Below are positions 36,487-46,221 of a DNA stretch of 64,000 nt, one piece after another. The position numbers and the translations under genes are program-made. The stretch spans positions 276,677 to 340,676 of the forward strand of contig JAFLSY010000003.1 in the NCBI GenBank assembly GCA_022510745.1. The letters are read 5' to 3'. The notes beneath the pieces are model-generated. The model was not told where the DNA came from, made no database searches, and was given only the letters and a program-made list of their open reading frames with translations. Within the stretch, counting starts at the first letter, position 1, and every line of letters begins with the position of its first letter. Source of the DNA: Lachnospiraceae bacterium (lineage in GTDB: Bacteria > Bacillota > Clostridia > Lachnospirales > Lachnospiraceae).

Positions 36487-37923
36487 TTAGAGAAGCATAT
36501 TTACATATTCCAATCTTTCCTTCAACTTCTTGGCATCTGTGAGCTCCCAAAGGGGGATTGCATCCTGACATACGCCATCGGATATCAGTTTACGCTTGAT
36601 CGTCGGGAAGTCTGTTATGGGAGTGATGATTGCCATTGCCTCACCTATTTTGATTTTTTCCATATCCTTAATATTATAGAGAGGAATCCCTTCATAATCT
36701 CCTGTTTCATAGTAAGAATCAATAATACAAGCCGGTGTTATTCCTCTCTCCTTCATTTTGGGAAGGAGCATGGCTGTGAAATTCCCCCTGCCATACAGAA
36801 TGATATCTTTACCGCCACTCCTACATTCAAGGCTGTCCAGCACTTTGTCCTGGTTCCACAATATATAGGTCATCAGTCTCCATTTTAAAGAATCATCTTC
36901 ATAGGGAACTGTCCTTGTTCTATAGGTACTATTCCCACCGCTCTCCTCAGCTACTTTAGGATGGGAGATATAGGGATGCTTCATCACTTCCTTGTATTCC
37001 TGATGATATGGATGCATAGGATTTCGAATATCCATGAAGAATTCTTCTATGCAATCCTGCGCACCCCAGTTAGCGTAGGGACGCAGCCTAACGCGATCAG
37101 CGCCAAATTCCTCTATGCATCTCCTAGCAAACTCCGGCATTTCTCTGAAATTTTCCGCTTGTACAACTGTTGCCAACTCTATATAATTGATGATGTTCTT
37201 TTCACGTAAAGATTTTACGAATCTAAGGTTATCCTCAATCTTGCTGATGGGATATTTCGCACCTGAAAGATGTTCATAGATTGCCTGATCAAAACTCATT
37301 ACCGTAATGGCAACCCTGACATAATACTTTCCAATATTCTCAATCTGCTTCCAATGTTCTTCGTCAAACAATGAGCCGTTGGTCTCCAGCCATACTTGAC
37401 ATTCTTCCGTCGGAGCTAAGGGTTCCCACTCAGACAATAACCTCATCGTCCGCTTGTTGCAGAATACCTCCCCCTGACCATTCGCGCTTATTATCTTGGC
37501 ATGTGGCAGAGCCTCCCGCAGTCTGCTTTCTATTATGTCATAGTTATGTTCAATCTGTTCCTTGTCCTTCCCAGCATCCCTGCAATGGATGTTACAGCTC
37601 GGGCATCTGTAATTGCATGTATTCTCAAATGCCAGATGCAATTGTTCCGGATATTCCGGTAATTCACCAAGTTCTGTTTGAAATGTCTCTATGGTACCTG
37701 TCATCAGCAAAGGACAGTCATCCACTGAACAGCTTGAATAATCCTGCTTTAATAATTTTTCCCTTAATTTTGTTGCTTTTTCACCATGGAATATCTCTGG
37801 CAATGTGTGATCAAGCAGGCTGCCGATCCATCCATCCTGTCCAGTCCAGCTACATAACCGAACCATTCCATCAGAGTTGAAAACCTGAATCCAATCTTTT
37901 CCTCTATTGCATATTTTTTTCAT
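36487..37923 (-). CDS. Radical SAM protein with N-terminal SPASM-like cysteines and C-terminal Rossmann domain
   Basis: 478 residues. Cys103, Cys107 and Cys110 in NTCNYRCPSCN bind the SAM 4Fe-4S cluster, followed by GQGEVFCN and WLETNGSLFD in the barrel. The first 75 residues have further cysteines (C-SWTGQ, CSVDDC) with WIGSL...IFHGEKATKLREKLL, which resembles a SPASM domain but placed before, not after, the radical SAM core. The last 100 residues (DIILYGRGNFTAMLLPKMKE) are a small Rossmann domain like those in the neighbouring glycosyltransferases. It might alter the sugar (epimerisation, dehydration or carbon insertion) or a peptide. Substrate unknown. Confidence 0.82.
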   Translation of the reverse strand: MKKICNRGKDWIQVFNSDGMVRLCSWTGQDGWIGSLLDHTLPEIFHGEKATKLREKLLKQDYSSCSVDDCPLLMTGTIETFQTELGELPEYPEQLHLAFENTCNYRCPSCNIHCRDAGKDKEQIEHNYDIIESRLREALPHAKIISANGQGEVFCNKRTMRLLSEWEPLAPTEECQVWLETNGSLFDEEHWKQIENIGKYYVRVAITVMSFDQAIYEHLSGAKYPISKIEDNLRFVKSLREKNIINYIELATVVQAENFREMPEFARRCIEEFGADRVRLRPYANWGAQDCIEEFFMDIRNPMHPYHQEYKEVMKHPYISHPKVAEESGGNSTYRTRTVPYEDDSLKWRLMTYILWNQDKVLDSLECRSGGKDIILYGRGNFTAMLLPKMKERGITPACIIDSYYETGDYEGIPLYNIKDMEKIKIGEAMAIITPITDFPTIKRKLISDGVCQDAIPLWELTDAKKLKERLEYVNMLL

Positions 37924-37951
37924 TTAATCCGATCCTCCATATCATCTCTTT

Positions 37952-39193
37952 TTAATAAATTATATTTTTAAAACCTCTGTCCTGCAGCATTTTGATTTCG
38001 TTATAGCGCCACCACAGGCATACCCATATAATTGCATCTTTTTCACACTCGACATCATCTATTCCATATATCGGATACTCAAGCAGCTTCTCCTCATACG
38101 GTACCCTGTTTGTAGTGATCAGACCTTTCACTTCTATATTTTCTTTTAGAAGCAACGCGATTGCTTTCAACGCGTCATTACCTGTGCTATATATGTAAAC
38201 CGGGGTATTCGAAGTGACAATTTTGCAAATTTTCTGTTTAACAGTCGTTTGAAGATAATCGCTGCAACGTATGGCCTCAATATGGTAAAATCTATCTAGA
38301 AGCTCGTCTATCATATGGCCTGTTGAAGATTTTAATTCCTGAATATATGTTGAAAACTCTTCCAACGTGTATTCTTCGCCAAAAAATGTTTCCAGATAGT
38401 GCAAAAAGGTGTGCCTGATGCGCTTATAAAAGTATTTTTCATACTTCCTATCTGAATATTCATTAAAGTTCCTCAGAAAATGGACCAAATCCCGATTATA
38501 CTTTTCAGCAATTACCTTATCTTCATAATACTTTGTATTCCACGCCCCTTTTGAAAACCACCTGTATATACTCCACGCCTGGTTCATAAAATATATCTTC
38601 CCCCGGCTCGCCATGTAGTACCGTCCATTTTCGTCTCCCGTAGGAGCATGAAAATTAGATTTCTCCGCCAAATACTCTGTTCTGGAAAAACACGATGACG
38701 TTGGATACCACCCCTTATCCGGGCAGATAATATCGGAATCCGTAAGATACCCTGATTCCTGTCCTATTACATTCAAAGTCATTTCATCCTTTGTTTCATC
38801 ATGCAGCACCGCATTATGATAGCACAGGGAGATTTCCGGATGTGCCTCCATCAGATCATATTGCCTTTGGAGTTTACCCTCATACAGCCAGTAATCATCC
38901 CCTTCGCAATACGCAGTATATTTCCCCCGCACATATGGCAGCATGATATCTTTTGTAATATCTACCCCTTTGGAATACTGATTTTCTTCCTCCAAAATTA
39001 ATCGTATTTTTTCAGGATATTTCTGCTGGTATTCCTTTAAGATATCAACCGTTCCGTCCGTGGAGACATCATCATGTACTAAAATCTCATATGCAAAATC
39101 AGTCTTTTGTCTCAAAAAACCATCTAATGCATCTTTTATGTAATTTACGTGATTAAATGTGACACAGAGTATGGAAACTTCTATTTCGGCCAT
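37952..39193 (-). CDS. GT2-family glycosyltransferase with C-terminal Rossmann domain (paralog 1)
   Basis: 413 residues. The N-terminal GT-A domain has EVSILCVTFNHVNYIKDALD, VHDDVSTDGTVDIL for nucleotide binding and YCEGDDYW as the metal-binding DxD. The middle (about 200-320) is helical, and the end (TPVYIYSTGNDALKAIALLL) is a small Rossmann domain like PglD-N. It is clearly paralogous to the proteins at 39221 and 41374 over its full length. Such enzymes in a flagellin-linked island are likely to build the glycan chain in the cytoplasm before export of flagellin. Confidence 0.88.
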   Translation of the reverse strand: MAEIEVSILCVTFNHVNYIKDALDGFLRQKTDFAYEILVHDDVSTDGTVDILKEYQQKYPEKIRLILEEENQYSKGVDITKDIMLPYVRGKYTAYCEGDDYWLYEGKLQRQYDLMEAHPEISLCYHNAVLHDETKDEMTLNVIGQESGYLTDSDIICPDKGWYPTSSCFSRTEYLAEKSNFHAPTGDENGRYYMASRGKIYFMNQAWSIYRWFSKGAWNTKYYEDKVIAEKYNRDLVHFLRNFNEYSDRKYEKYFYKRIRHTFLHYLETFFGEEYTLEEFSTYIQELKSSTGHMIDELLDRFYHIEAIRCSDYLQTTVKQKICKIVTSNTPVYIYSTGNDALKAIALLLKENIEVKGLITTNRVPYEEKLLEYPIYGIDDVECEKDAIIWVCLWWRYNEIKMLQDRGFKNIIY

Positions 39194-39220
39194 CCATCGT
39201 TCTTCCTTTCATGACTCTTT

Positions 39221-40462
39221 CTATATAATAATACTATGAAAGCCCTTATCCCTCAGCAAACCAATCACACTATGCCTGTCAGCATACAAACAGGGCCAGA
39301 TCATAACGTTACTGTTTGGCTCAACCTCGTTCAACTCATACAAAGGTTCAAATATCACTTTCTCATTTTTATTTTTATCCGAAACGATTAATCCGCTTAT
39401 ATCGACCCCCTCGGCTGCCAACACGGCAATTGCCTTTGTTGCCTCCAATCCTGCGCCATATATATATAACCGTGCGCCGGCCAAAACCCTAGGCTGTATT
39501 TTTTGTTTAATCGTTTCCCGATAATAATCACTGCATCGAATAGCATCCGTACTGCAAAACAGATCAAGCAGTGCATCCGCTTTATGTTCTGTTATTCCTT
39601 TAATATCTTCTATGTAGGAACGAAATTGTTCCACTGTGTACCAATTGCCGTAATGCTTATCAATATAAAAGATCAAACTGTGTCTGAACCGCTTATAGAA
39701 ATATTTCTCAAATCTGCCGGCAGAATATTCATTATAATTTTTCATAAACTGAATCAGATCAATGATATACCTGTCAGCTATTTTCCTGTCATTCACAAAT
39801 TTCGCATTCCATGCACCATTGGAATTTTTCCTGTATACGCTCCATGCCTGATTGATAAAATACAATTTGCCACAGCATGCCATATAACATCGCATTCCCT
39901 CATCCCCTGTGGGGGCATGCAGGTTCGGATAGTCTTCCATGTATTCCGTTCTGTAAAAACTGGATGCTGTGGGGTACCAGCCTTTCGAAGGGAACACAGT
40001 GTCCGCGTCTGTGATATATCCCGATTTATGCTTGATCACATTCAATGTCAGCTCATCTTTATCCTCATCGTAAACCACCGCATTGTGATAGCACAGGGAT
40101 ATCTCCGGATGGGCTTCCAGCAGATCATACTGCGCCTGGAGTTTTCCGGAATAAATCCAATAGTCATCTCCCTCACAGTATGCAATGTATCTGCCCCTTA
40201 CATAGGGCAGCATAATATCTTTCGTAATGTCTACACCTTTGGAATATTGGTTTTCAACCTCCAGAACCAGCTTTATTTTATCAGGATACTTTTGTTGATA
40301 TTCCCTCAGGACCTCAACCGTTCCATCCGTGGACACATCATCATGAATCAGGATCTCATACGCAAAATCTGTCTTCTGCATTAAAAATCCTTCTAACGTA
40401 TCTCTGATATAATCTGCCTGATTAAAGGTAACACATATAATAGAAACTTCAATTTCGCTCAT
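39221..40462 (-). CDS. GT2-family glycosyltransferase with C-terminal Rossmann domain (paralog 2)
   Basis: 413 residues from ATG 40462 (the GTG one codon earlier is an alternative). Same architecture as its neighbour: EVSIICVTFNQADYIRDTLE, IHDDVSTDGTVEVL and YCEGDDYW in the GT-A domain, then a helical middle and a C-terminal Rossmann domain (LYIYGAGLEATKAIAVLAAE). It keeps the G-x-G-x-x-A nucleotide-binding loop more completely than paralog 1. The close relation of the three suggests gene duplication with each copy adding a different residue. Confidence 0.88.
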   Translation of the reverse strand: MSEIEVSIICVTFNQADYIRDTLEGFLMQKTDFAYEILIHDDVSTDGTVEVLREYQQKYPDKIKLVLEVENQYSKGVDITKDIMLPYVRGRYIAYCEGDDYWIYSGKLQAQYDLLEAHPEISLCYHNAVVYDEDKDELTLNVIKHKSGYITDADTVFPSKGWYPTASSFYRTEYMEDYPNLHAPTGDEGMRCYMACCGKLYFINQAWSVYRKNSNGAWNAKFVNDRKIADRYIIDLIQFMKNYNEYSAGRFEKYFYKRFRHSLIFYIDKHYGNWYTVEQFRSYIEDIKGITEHKADALLDLFCSTDAIRCSDYYRETIKQKIQPRVLAGARLYIYGAGLEATKAIAVLAAEGVDISGLIVSDKNKNEKVIFEPLYELNEVEPNSNVMIWPCLYADRHSVIGLLRDKGFHSIII

Positions 40463-40515
40463 CACTTACTGTCTCCCGCTGGTTTGAAAATATTAATACG
40501 TCCATATCCTCTTTG

Positions 40516-40767
40516 TTATCTATGGGATTCAATATGTCTCATCAAAGCATCCACCAACTCTTCAACATTCCCGGGGTTACTGATTTCATCCAAGGAAAAA
40601 GTTACATGAAACTCTCTTTCTATATCACTGATAAGTGACATGTGAGTAAAGCTGTCCCACTCATCAACATCGTTTGCTGTAGTCGCATCAGTCATATTCA
40701 GTTCTTCCAATTCAAAAGCCGCCCTGGCAATCTCTGTCACTCTTTTAAACACTTCATCTCTGCTCAT
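40516..40767 (-). CDS. Acyl carrier protein-like protein
   Basis: ATG 40767 has GGGAGGG six bases upstream; the ATG two codons earlier touches that site. The 83-residue product has the four-helix carrier fold with DEWDSFTHMSLIS, Ser39 being the phosphopantetheine site, followed by IEREFHVTFSLDEI. It belongs to the D-x-WDSL/F group of stand-alone carriers used in secondary metabolism. It sits between a RimL-like acetyltransferase and two glycosyltransferases, so it probably supplies an acyl group for that transferase. Confidence 0.88.
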   Translation of the reverse strand: MSRDEVFKRVTEIARAAFELEELNMTDATTANDVDEWDSFTHMSLISDIEREFHVTFSLDEISNPGNVEELVDALMRHIESHR

Positions 40768-40784
40768 TCTCATCCCTCCCGAAT

Positions 40785-41327
40785 TTAAATATTTTTGTGC
40801 TCCTCAAATTCTGACCTTAAAATAGAAAATGCGATCAGATCATGGAATTCACCATTTTTATAAATTCTTTTTCTTAAAATCCCTTCCTGAGTAAAGTGCA
40901 TTTTTTTCATCAATTTTAATGAGAATACATTATAGTCTAATACAGCTGATATCACACAATTTAATCTAAGTTCATTAAACGCATAATTAAGCATTCCCGC
41001 TATCGCATCCTGCATATCCCCCCTGATCCTGTCATGGGATGATGCGCTTATTTTATAACCAATACTTGCACTTCCGTTTTTGTAGTCAATGTCATTAAGC
41101 ATTACCATACCAATCGTATTTCCATTATCAAGTTCGATCATCAGTCTGATATCTGTCATGCTATTGGAATAATTTTGCATCCATTTCTTTTGTTCGGCAG
41201 AACTGACCGGCAAATGGAATCCTACTGTCATATTCTCAATTCTGGGTTCATTAATCAAGCAAAATAACAGATCAAAATCTGTTTCCTCCACAGCTCTCAA
41301 AGTAACGCATCCATTTTTTATGATCAT
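40785..41327 (-). CDS. RimL-type GNAT acyltransferase
   Basis: 180 residues with the GNAT fold of the RimJ/RimL group: CVTLRAVEETDFDLLFCLINE at the start, GYKISASSHDRIRGDMQDAIA for the acyl-CoA loop and LNCVISAVLDYNVFSLKLMKKM at the end. AAGGAG precedes ATG 41327. PseH and similar flagellin-glycan enzymes have this fold and N-acylate amino sugars. The carrier protein gene follows after 17 bases, hinting that its donor may be an acyl-carrier thioester rather than acetyl-CoA. Confidence 0.85.
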   Translation of the reverse strand: MIIKNGCVTLRAVEETDFDLLFCLINEPRIENMTVGFHLPVSSAEQKKWMQNYSNSMTDIRLMIELDNGNTIGMVMLNDIDYKNGSASIGYKISASSHDRIRGDMQDAIAGMLNYAFNELRLNCVISAVLDYNVFSLKLMKKMHFTQEGILRKRIYKNGEFHDLIAFSILRSEFEEHKNI

Positions 41328-41373
41328 TTTTATACTCCTTAATCTTTCTTTCGTTTTCCATAATCTCTGTCTT

Positions 41374-42615
41374 TTACACTATAATATTGGGACAGTCTCT
41401 CTCCTGTAAAAGGGTGATAACATTTTTCCGCCCATTCACCATACATGGCCAGATCACTACATCTCTGTCCATCTGAATGTCTTCTATCCCATATACCGGA
41501 TATTCCAATAGCTGTTTGAGCCTGGGATTTTTTTTAGTTAAAACAAATCCACTGATCTGTATGTTTTCTTTCAAGAGCATGACCACTGCCTTTAACGCTT
41601 CCCTCCCTGTCCCATACAGATATAATTTTGAATGGGAAGATATTTGGTCAATACTCTTTTCTTTGATAATGGTCTGGAAATAATCCGTACACCGTATCGC
41701 TTCAATATCATGGAACAGATCTAAAAAATGATCTGCAATATGTCCTGTGGTATCCTTTAACTCTTCTAAGTATCTTTGAAACTGTTCCATTGTACAGTTT
41801 ATATTATGGTGTACCCTGATATACTCCACCAGGCTGTCTTTTACCCGATCATATATGTATTTTTCAAACCGTTTGTCGGAATACTCGTTAAAGTCTAAAA
41901 AGTAATGAATCAACTTTCTATTATAATTCTGAGCAAAACCTATATCTTTACGATACCTGTCATGAAATGAACCTTCTGTAAACTGCCTGCATATACTCCA
42001 CACACGGTCAATAAAATATACCTCACCCCGGCAGGCCATATACGTCCTGATTCCTTCGTCCTCTGTGGCAGGCTGCAGATCCGGCTGTTCCATTAAATAA
42101 TCTGACCTGCAAAATGATGAAGCCGTTGGATACCAGCCATGATTGACACATATAATATCCGAATCATTTATGTATCCCGATTCCTGCTTATGAATACATA
42201 AATTCATTTCATCTTTGCTCACATCATGAACCAGAGCATTATGATAACATAAGGAAACCTCCGGATGGGCTTCCATCAAGTCATATTGCGCCTGAAGTTT
42301 CCCTTCATTGATCCAGTAATCATCCCCCTCCAAAAAGATCGTATATTTCCCTTTTATATAAGGGTAAAAGATTTCCCCGGTCATCCGCCTCTCTTTAGAG
42401 TACTGATTTTCCTCCTCCAGAAATAATTTGATGATATCAGGATATCTTTCCTTATATTTCTTTAGTATTTCTGTTGTCCCGTCTGTGGATGCAGCAGCAT
42501 GGATGATAACTTCATAATCAAAATTCACCTTCTGCATAAAAATTCCCTGTAACATATCTTCAATGTATTGTGCTTGATTATAAACCATGCAGCATATAGA
42601 AACCTTAATATCCAT
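41374..42615 (-). CDS. GT2-family glycosyltransferase with C-terminal Rossmann domain (paralog 3)
   Basis: 413 residues, the most diverged of the three paralogs. The nucleotide site reads IHAAASTDGTTEIL, where the usual DD pair of the other two copies is replaced by AA, while FLEGDDYW is kept as the metal site. The loss of HDD is unusual for GT-A enzymes and may change the donor or reduce activity. The C-terminal Rossmann domain (KLYLYGTGREALKAVVMLLK) is intact. It lies upstream of the GNAT and carrier genes. Confidence 0.85.
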   Translation of the reverse strand: MDIKVSICCMVYNQAQYIEDMLQGIFMQKVNFDYEVIIHAAASTDGTTEILKKYKERYPDIIKLFLEEENQYSKERRMTGEIFYPYIKGKYTIFLEGDDYWINEGKLQAQYDLMEAHPEVSLCYHNALVHDVSKDEMNLCIHKQESGYINDSDIICVNHGWYPTASSFCRSDYLMEQPDLQPATEDEGIRTYMACRGEVYFIDRVWSICRQFTEGSFHDRYRKDIGFAQNYNRKLIHYFLDFNEYSDKRFEKYIYDRVKDSLVEYIRVHHNINCTMEQFQRYLEELKDTTGHIADHFLDLFHDIEAIRCTDYFQTIIKEKSIDQISSHSKLYLYGTGREALKAVVMLLKENIQISGFVLTKKNPRLKQLLEYPVYGIEDIQMDRDVVIWPCMVNGRKNVITLLQERDCPNIIV

Positions 42616-42683
42616 AGCCGTTCCTCTCTCTCAAATAGTCGTCTGCATCAAGTTATTGACAAGGAATATTCTTTGACCTATGC

Positions 42684-43886
42684 TTACGTTTCCACTTCCA
42701 CTCTGACCCACTCCGTCAGATGCGGTATCTTTTCAAACATTTCTTCCATACTGCCATATCGAAATACCATCGTCCCCAGGGCATGTCCCGCATTCTCAAA
42801 GGCCTGTACCTCGTCCCCCTCTTTGAAATCCGTCTGGTACTCCACCAGATTGTCTTTTATTTCATCTGACAAAGAGACTCGCACCAGCTTCCCGCCTTTG
42901 GTACTGTGAACCATATAATTTGACCAAAAGCCCCTGGGGTCTTTCATCGTCAGGTCAGAACAGTCCTCACCCAACGCTGCCTTTATGGTATATTCCACCA
43001 GATCCACCCCTGTGGCATACTGGGTGATCTGCGGGATGAGGCTGCCACCGTTCCGCGCCCCCAGTTCCATGATATAAATATCATCATTTTCATCAATCAC
43101 TGCCTCAATATTATAAGCACCGGTCCTCATACCCAGGGAAGTGATCAACCGCTGCAGTTCCGCGTGAACCCTGTCCTGGGTGTACTTATCCAATACACTG
43201 GGCCAGCATTCTCCCAACGGGACATATTCTTTAATCCCGTTATCCGAGTAAAACTCATTGGCAAAGCATCTGAATTTTAATACTCCATCAACCGCAAATC
43301 CATCACTGGATATCTGATAGCCCTTTTTTTGGATAAATTTCTCAACGATGACTCTCTTACACCGCGAGTACTTCATGGCGTCATGGAATGCAAATTCCAA
43401 TTGTTCTCTCTTATATACCTTATTGATCCCTTTGCTGCCGGAGCTGTCCACCGGCTTAACCATGACCGGATATTCATACTTCCCGCAGTCATCAAGCAAA
43501 TCCTGAAAAGAATCATAATAATAAGCCCAGGGGGTACAAAAGCCATGTTCGGCAAGGTACTGCCTGAAAGTATCTTTATTTGTCAAAATCTCCACTGACC
43601 TATAAGGATTCGTTGGAAATCCAAGCTTTTCACACACATAGGCTGCCGTCGGTGCCGCAGGGTCAGAAGCGTAGCACACAACTGCGTCCAGATTCAGCTT
43701 ATATGCCAATTCCAACACGGCTTCCTTATCTGTCGTACTCACCTGATAAAATTCATCCGCCGCATATTGTCCCGGATTGTCAGGCAGGTAGTCACAGATG
43801 ATCACATAGTGACCCATTTCTTTTGCCTTCCTGATTGCGCATACCTGTGAGGTCGAACCCCCTAACATGAGTATCCTTTTCATCAT
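42684..43886 (-). CDS. ATP-grasp ligase
   Basis: 400 residues. N-terminal pre-ATP-grasp domain RILMLGGSTSQVCAIRKAKE, central ATP-grasp with VMVKPVDSSGSKGINKVY and VIVEKFIQKKGYQISSDGF, and the metal-binding IMELGARNGGSLIPQITQY. The family (PurK, biotin carboxylase and L-amino acid ligase types) joins a carboxylate to an amine through an acyl phosphate. Starts in the stop codon of the aminotransferase gene (TAATG), so the two are translated together. A role in adding an amino acid to an amino sugar, or in making an amino-acid amide, is plausible. Confidence 0.83.
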   Translation of the reverse strand: MMKRILMLGGSTSQVCAIRKAKEMGHYVIICDYLPDNPGQYAADEFYQVSTTDKEAVLELAYKLNLDAVVCYASDPAAPTAAYVCEKLGFPTNPYRSVEILTNKDTFRQYLAEHGFCTPWAYYYDSFQDLLDDCGKYEYPVMVKPVDSSGSKGINKVYKREQLEFAFHDAMKYSRCKRVIVEKFIQKKGYQISSDGFAVDGVLKFRCFANEFYSDNGIKEYVPLGECWPSVLDKYTQDRVHAELQRLITSLGMRTGAYNIEAVIDENDDIYIMELGARNGGSLIPQITQYATGVDLVEYTIKAALGEDCSDLTMKDPRGFWSNYMVHSTKGGKLVRVSLSDEIKDNLVEYQTDFKEGDEVQAFENAGHALGTMVFRYGSMEEMFEKIPHLTEWVRVEVET

Positions 43887-45052
43887 TACTGATCTTTCTC
43901 CAATTTATCAAAAAATATATGGAACCTTTGTACTGCCTTTTCCAACATCTCTATCTTTCTTGTGTACGCCACCCTTATGTAACTGTCATATGCCTTGCCG
44001 TATACCACCCCGGGAACCACCGCCACATGAACATCCTCCAGGAGCTTATACGCAAATTCCTCCGAGCGGTATCCTGTCTGTGAAATATCCACAAACATGT
44101 AGAATGTTGCCTTCGGCTTTTGCACACGCAGCCATTTTATTCCTGACACTGCCTCATACAGGTAATCCCTTCTCTTTCGAAATTCCTCAACGATAAAGTT
44201 ATTTTGCACCTTTCCCTCATAAGCCTCCACCAGAGCATACTGTGAGGCAACATTTGCACAGGCGGCCACATTTTCCTGCATCTTTACCATGTTGGCAATG
44301 ATTTCCTCCGGCCCAAAAGCAAACCCAATCCGCCATCCCGTCATACTGTATTCCTTTGACATGCTGTCTACCACAAGCGTCCTGCCTGCGGCCTCCGGGA
44401 ATTGCAGCACACTTTCATGGGATCTCCCATCATAAAGAAGTGTCCGATATACCTCATCTGAGATAATGGAAAGATCATGGGCTTGTGCCACAACCGCGAT
44501 ATCTTTCAACATTTCCCTGCTAAAGACATCCCCTGTGGGATTGTTCGGCGAATTGATGATAATGGCAATTGTCTTGTCTGTCACAGCCGCCTCCAAAGCA
44601 TCCCTGTGGACATACAACCCATTCTGCGCGTCATAAGCGTCTACGATCACCGGCTTGCCGCCGCACAGTTCAATCATCTGCAGGTAATTGATGTAATAGG
44701 GAGCCAGCACGATGACCTCATCCCCTTCGTCAACCATACAGCAAAGCGACAGAAAGAGCGCCTCCATACCTCCCACTGTTATGGCAATGTTTTCCGGAGC
44801 GACCTCCTGTCCCCATACTTCCGCTATTTTTTGGGAAACTGCCCGCCTCGCCTCCAACAGGCCTGCATTGGCGGAATAATGGAGTTTGTTCCCTTCCATG
44901 GCCCGGTACGCCGCTTTCACCAGTTCCTCCGGAGGAGCCAGATCCGGATCCCCGAGCGTCAAATCGATGACATCATCAAAGTTTTTTGCCAAATTAAACA
45001 TTTTCCTTGTCAGTGAAGGTTCTATCCTTGCTATGCGTTTTGATACTTTCAT
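43886..45052 (-). CDS. Class I/II aminotransferase (aspartate aminotransferase family)
   Basis: Start ATG 45052 (MKVSKRIARIEPSLT) behind GGGGGAAG; the longer frame has no ribosome site. The 388-residue protein shows LTLGDPDLAPP, NSPNNPTGDVFS, the PLP Lys233 in VVDSMSKEYSMTGWRIGF, and the C-terminal RVAYTRK with the carboxylate-binding Arg. It makes or uses an amino acid. Because it is coupled to the ATP-grasp ligase, it may supply the amino acid that the ligase attaches. Substrate unknown. Confidence 0.88.
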   Translation of the reverse strand: MKVSKRIARIEPSLTRKMFNLAKNFDDVIDLTLGDPDLAPPEELVKAAYRAMEGNKLHYSANAGLLEARRAVSQKIAEVWGQEVAPENIAITVGGMEALFLSLCCMVDEGDEVIVLAPYYINYLQMIELCGGKPVIVDAYDAQNGLYVHRDALEAAVTDKTIAIIINSPNNPTGDVFSREMLKDIAVVAQAHDLSIISDEVYRTLLYDGRSHESVLQFPEAAGRTLVVDSMSKEYSMTGWRIGFAFGPEEIIANMVKMQENVAACANVASQYALVEAYEGKVQNNFIVEEFRKRRDYLYEAVSGIKWLRVQKPKATFYMFVDISQTGYRSEEFAYKLLEDVHVAVVPGVVYGKAYDSYIRVAYTRKIEMLEKAVQRFHIFFDKLEKDQ

Positions 45053-45074
45053 GTTCTTCCCCCGTCCCTTATTA

Positions 45075-46199
45075 TCAATAATCCTTATTTTTCTCATTTG
45101 ATCTTATGATCTCACATATCTTATGGACGCTTTCCATTTCCAAATCCTCATACAACGGAAGCACCATAACTTCATCCGCCAGCTTCCTTGCGGTTTTAAG
45201 GTTCACTTTCTTATATTTGTTCTTAAAACAGGCCTGGTCTGATGTGAGCGGATAAAAATATTTTCTTGCAAATATGCCGTTTTCTTTCAACACATCGTAT
45301 AATCCATCCCTTGATATGCCGTATCCTTCTCCAACCAAGATGGGGAAATATGCATAATTATCCGTCGCCGCTCCCTCTTGACGCAGGATCCTGATTCCCT
45401 CCACATCCTTGAGGCATTGGACATAACAGTCATACCGCTTTTTCCTCTCCCGGATCGCGTAATCTGTCCGTTTCAGGTTGAGCAGGCCCATGATGGCGCA
45501 GAATTCATTCATCTTCGCGTTTGCTCCAACCTCACTCACGATCTCCTCCCCGCGTATCCCGAAATTCTTCAGATTATACAGCTTTTCATATATCCTATGG
45601 TCTTCAAAAGTGACCGCTCCGCCCTCTATCGTGTTATAAACCTTTGTGGCATGGAAACTGAACACAGAGGCATCCCCGTACCTTCCAATCCCTTTCCCCT
45701 TATAAGAAACTCCAAATGCATGAGCCGCGTCGTATATGACTCTCAGATTATATTTATCGGCTATTCTCTCGATTTCCTCCACATTACATACGTTCCCATA
45801 CACATGCACCGGAAGTAGCGCCGCTGTCTTTTCTGTTATAAGTTCCTCTATCCCGGTCTCGTCTATTGTCCCGTCAGCATCCTTCACATCACAAAATACC
45901 GGTTTTAAACGGTTTCGCACAATGGCATGAGTAGTGGAAATAAATGTAAAGGGTGTGGTGATGATCTCGCTTCCCTCCGGGAAACCAAACGCCTGAATCG
46001 TCATTTCCAGCGCCATATGGCCGTTCACCATAAGGGAAAGTTCCGGCACGTCCAGGTAATTTTTTAATTTTTCTTCCAGTTCACTGTGGTAGACCCCCAT
46101 ATTGGTCAGCCAGTGCGTGTCCCACAGGGGTTTTATTGCTTCTATGTATTCCTCATAAGAGGGCATGGAAGATTTAGTGACTAAGATTTTCTCGTCCAT
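45075..46199 (-). CDS. DegT/DnrJ/EryC1/StrS-type sugar aminotransferase
   Basis: ATG 46199 with AAGGA upstream. The 374-residue enzyme has TNMGVYHSELEEKL, TTPFTFISTTHAIV, DAAHAFGVSYKG and the PLP Lys186 in SFHATKVYNTIEGG, typical of nucleotide-sugar 3- or 4-aminotransferases such as VioA, PglE and QdtB. It converts a keto-deoxy-hexose to an amino-deoxy-hexose. With the NeuD-like acyltransferase, the carrier proteins and the FabG-like SDR, the set recalls the modified viosamine pathway of Pseudomonas syringae flagellin glycan. Confidence 0.9.
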   Translation of the reverse strand: MDEKILVTKSSMPSYEEYIEAIKPLWDTHWLTNMGVYHSELEEKLKNYLDVPELSLMVNGHMALEMTIQAFGFPEGSEIITTPFTFISTTHAIVRNRLKPVFCDVKDADGTIDETGIEELITEKTAALLPVHVYGNVCNVEEIERIADKYNLRVIYDAAHAFGVSYKGKGIGRYGDASVFSFHATKVYNTIEGGAVTFEDHRIYEKLYNLKNFGIRGEEIVSEVGANAKMNEFCAIMGLLNLKRTDYAIRERKKRYDCYVQCLKDVEGIRILRQEGAATDNYAYFPILVGEGYGISRDGLYDVLKENGIFARKYFYPLTSDQACFKNKYKKVNLKTARKLADEVMVLPLYEDLEMESVHKICEIIRSNEKNKDY

Positions 46200-46221
46200 A
46201 TGTATTCCTTCTCTCCGCCTT

